Assembly: GCA_029379385.1 (NCBI GenBank)
Contig: CM055614.1
Coordinates: 13,831,528 to 13,895,527 of the forward strand
Length of the DNA stretch: 64,000 bases
Reading direction: 5' to 3'
From: Quillaja saponaria
Lineage: Eukaryota; Streptophyta; Magnoliopsida; Fabales; Quillajaceae
The notes beneath the pieces are model-generated. The model had not been told where the DNA came from, ran no database searches, and worked only from the letters and a program-made list of their open reading frames with translations. This document shows, piece by piece, positions 62,381 through 64,000 of this stretch. Numbering within the stretch: the stretch's first letter is position 1; each line of letters begins with the position of its first letter. The position numbers and the translations under genes were made by a program.

Positions 62381-64000
62381 CTACAAAGAAACTGTTTGTT
62401 CTGAAACAGAAGCTAAACCTTGCATTAACCTAACAATTTCAACTGTATCATCAAGGTAGTACTTAGCCTTACTCGGTTTTCGACCCACAGTACATGCAAA
62501 CACTTCAGCCCTCGGTGCAATAGATGGGCCAGCCATGGAACTGGAGATTACCTCAAACATGTCTTCATCAGACCGGTCATCACCTATACACAAAACAAAT
62601 TCAGGTGACATTTTCCTTTCTTGCATTGTAGAAAGTAGGCGTTTGGCTACAAGTCCTTTGCTCACGCCCTGCATAAAAGTATATTAAAGGCCACCATGAA
62701 TACAGACAATCGCAATAACACAACTTCACAACTCCGCACGAATGGGGTAACTATGTTGTTGTTCAACAACCATAAGCCTATAAATAGGATTTCCATCTAG
62801 AAAATAACTGTTAATTGCATCCTAGGAGTGGATGACATCCAATAACATTGACCATCCTAAAGCTGGGTAATCAGAACCGAGGCACTTTGTTCTTTTTCTT
62901 TTTCTTTCCCCCTTTTATTTTTGTTTCACTTAATGGAAATAAAAAAAAAATTCAACTGCACAAAACCCCCACCCTACTGTTATCAGTTGACTCTGCAAAG
63001 CAGAATCTACTTGATTCTGTTTAAAGAGTACCATAGAAATTTTTTATTTTAGACTTAGCTAACACGATATATAACTGAGCACACACCATAAAATCAAAAT
63101 TGTTAATCTCGTATGTAGAATGAGTTTTCCATTGCAACTTGATCCCGAATATTTGATACTCACCTGTGGTTTAACCTCCACAAAATTCTGTCCACTCTTC
63201 ACTGTAACCGGTTCATTGGCAAGCACACTTTCAAGATGATCAAGAAGTTCCTTTGCTTGGCATGATCCAAAATCTGGATCTGCATCCTCATAACACCAGA
63301 CAAGTGCAGTTTCCTTATCTTCAATTGTAGACCCATCAGTTGTTTCAGTATAAAGCTTCATTACTGGTTCTGCAATCTGTTTCCAACTAGAGTCTATCAC
63401 AGGTCCACATGTTTCCCATTCAGCATCTCGCTTAAATCTGAAACCATACAATCAGTAGTATCAGTTAAAACCATCAACTTTTTCATAAAAACAAATATTG
63501 AAATTAAGTTCCGAAGTCTCATTCACCTTAGGAAGTAACCATGCTCAGCAGCGAGACCCAACTTCTCACAAGCAGAAAACCATTGTGCAAGTGCCTTCCT
63601 GCTTCTAGCACTAACAAGGAACACCATGTTGTTCTCATCCTTACACAAACTATTAAGAATTCCAATGGACTTTGAGGTTGGGCTCTTATCAATGGAAGCC
63701 TGCGGCATTAGTGTGCCATCATAATCTAAAAGGATTGCTCTTCTTGTTGTCCTTCTGTAAGCGGACACTATGTGCTCCATGGAGAGCTTCCTGAAGTTTG
63801 GATCAAGTGCCACAACTCTAAAACTTAACCCAAACCCAATTCCCCAGGACCTCCGCCTCAAATGATCCCTACAAGTCCTCTCCAAATCTTGTAAGAAACT
63901 GCGAGCCCAGTACCCAACATCATGCGTGCTAACATATTTATAATGCTTCTCATGCCGGAGCTGTTTTTCTGGCTCAGCCATTTCCAGAGCACAGTCCATT
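62381..64000 (-). CDS. Trehalose-6-phosphate synthase, class II (TPS5-11 group), C-terminal part; continues beyond the window
   Basis: Three exons on the minus strand with GT-AG borders: from beyond 64,000 to 63,527, 63,437-63,164 and 62,668-62,381 (stop), giving about 344 residues. The first segment ends the synthase-like domain (YWARSFLQDLERTCRDH, WGIGFGLSFRVVALDPNFRK). The phosphatase-like domain follows with motif LLDYDGTLMP, then EHGYFLRFKRDAEWET, DADPDFGSCQAKELLDHLES, CIGDDRSDEDMFEVI and the end ACTVGRKPSKAKYYLDDTVE. This two-domain order and the three-exon 3' layout are typical of plant class II TPS proteins. Those generally lack measurable enzyme activity and are thought to regulate sugar signalling. 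Which member of the TPS5-11 group it is cannot be settled from this part. All visible exons are open and in phase. Confidence 0.93.

Overview
The window looks like nuclear DNA of a eudicot plant. The genes carry GT-AG introns, the intergenic DNA is AT-rich, and LTR retrotransposons with initiator-Met tRNA primer sites are abundant. The gene families are plant ones: an RDR1-type RNA-dependent RNA polymerase, SABATH methyltransferases, a plant MACPF protein, a class II trehalose-phosphate synthase, and WAT1-type and phylloplanin-type remnants. The species cannot be named from the sequence. No RNA genes or CRISPR arrays were seen.

Layout, left to right. (1) 1-7,613: RDR1 on the + strand, four coding exons and essentially complete, but with one extra base in its first coding exon. 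(2) 8,280-13,513: a decayed minus-strand Ty3/gypsy element. (3) 13,946-17,464: a compact minus-strand LTR element with an exact 5-bp target duplication, carrying a full-length, intron-less, poly(A)-tailed pectate lyase copy. (4) 17,835-20,187: an intact three-exon SABATH methyltransferase gene, minus strand. (5) 21,634-33,470: two copies of a ~3-kb LTR in opposite orientation, flanking a decayed Ty1/copia fragment; the right copy contains a hAT-like insertion. (6) 34,158-36,619: a second intact SABATH gene, minus strand. (7) 36,966-46,600: repeats, including a CACTA-like element with a ~165-bp tandem array, a dispersed LTR-like repeat, and a fragment of an S-adenosylhomocysteine hydrolase gene. 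(8) 48,540-53,215: three decayed tandem copies of a WAT1-like transporter gene. (9) 53,300-53,905: a phylloplanin-like gene fragment followed by an inverted copy of part of itself, a potential RNA hairpin. (10) 54,003-59,000: a MACPF gene related to Arabidopsis At1g14780, with three independent defects, probably a pseudogene. (11) 62,381-64,000: the 3' exons of a class II trehalose-6-phosphate synthase gene, minus strand, running off the right edge.

Functional links are limited. RDR1 acts in RNA silencing; in Arabidopsis RDR1 (At1g14790) and a MACPF gene (At1g14780) are neighbours, so the interval between them here looks like ancestral synteny stretched by SABATH genes, gene fragments and transposons. 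The most interesting points are the gene-carrying LTR element, the self-complementary phylloplanin-like locus, and the apparent parallel damage to RDR1 and to its MACPF neighbour.
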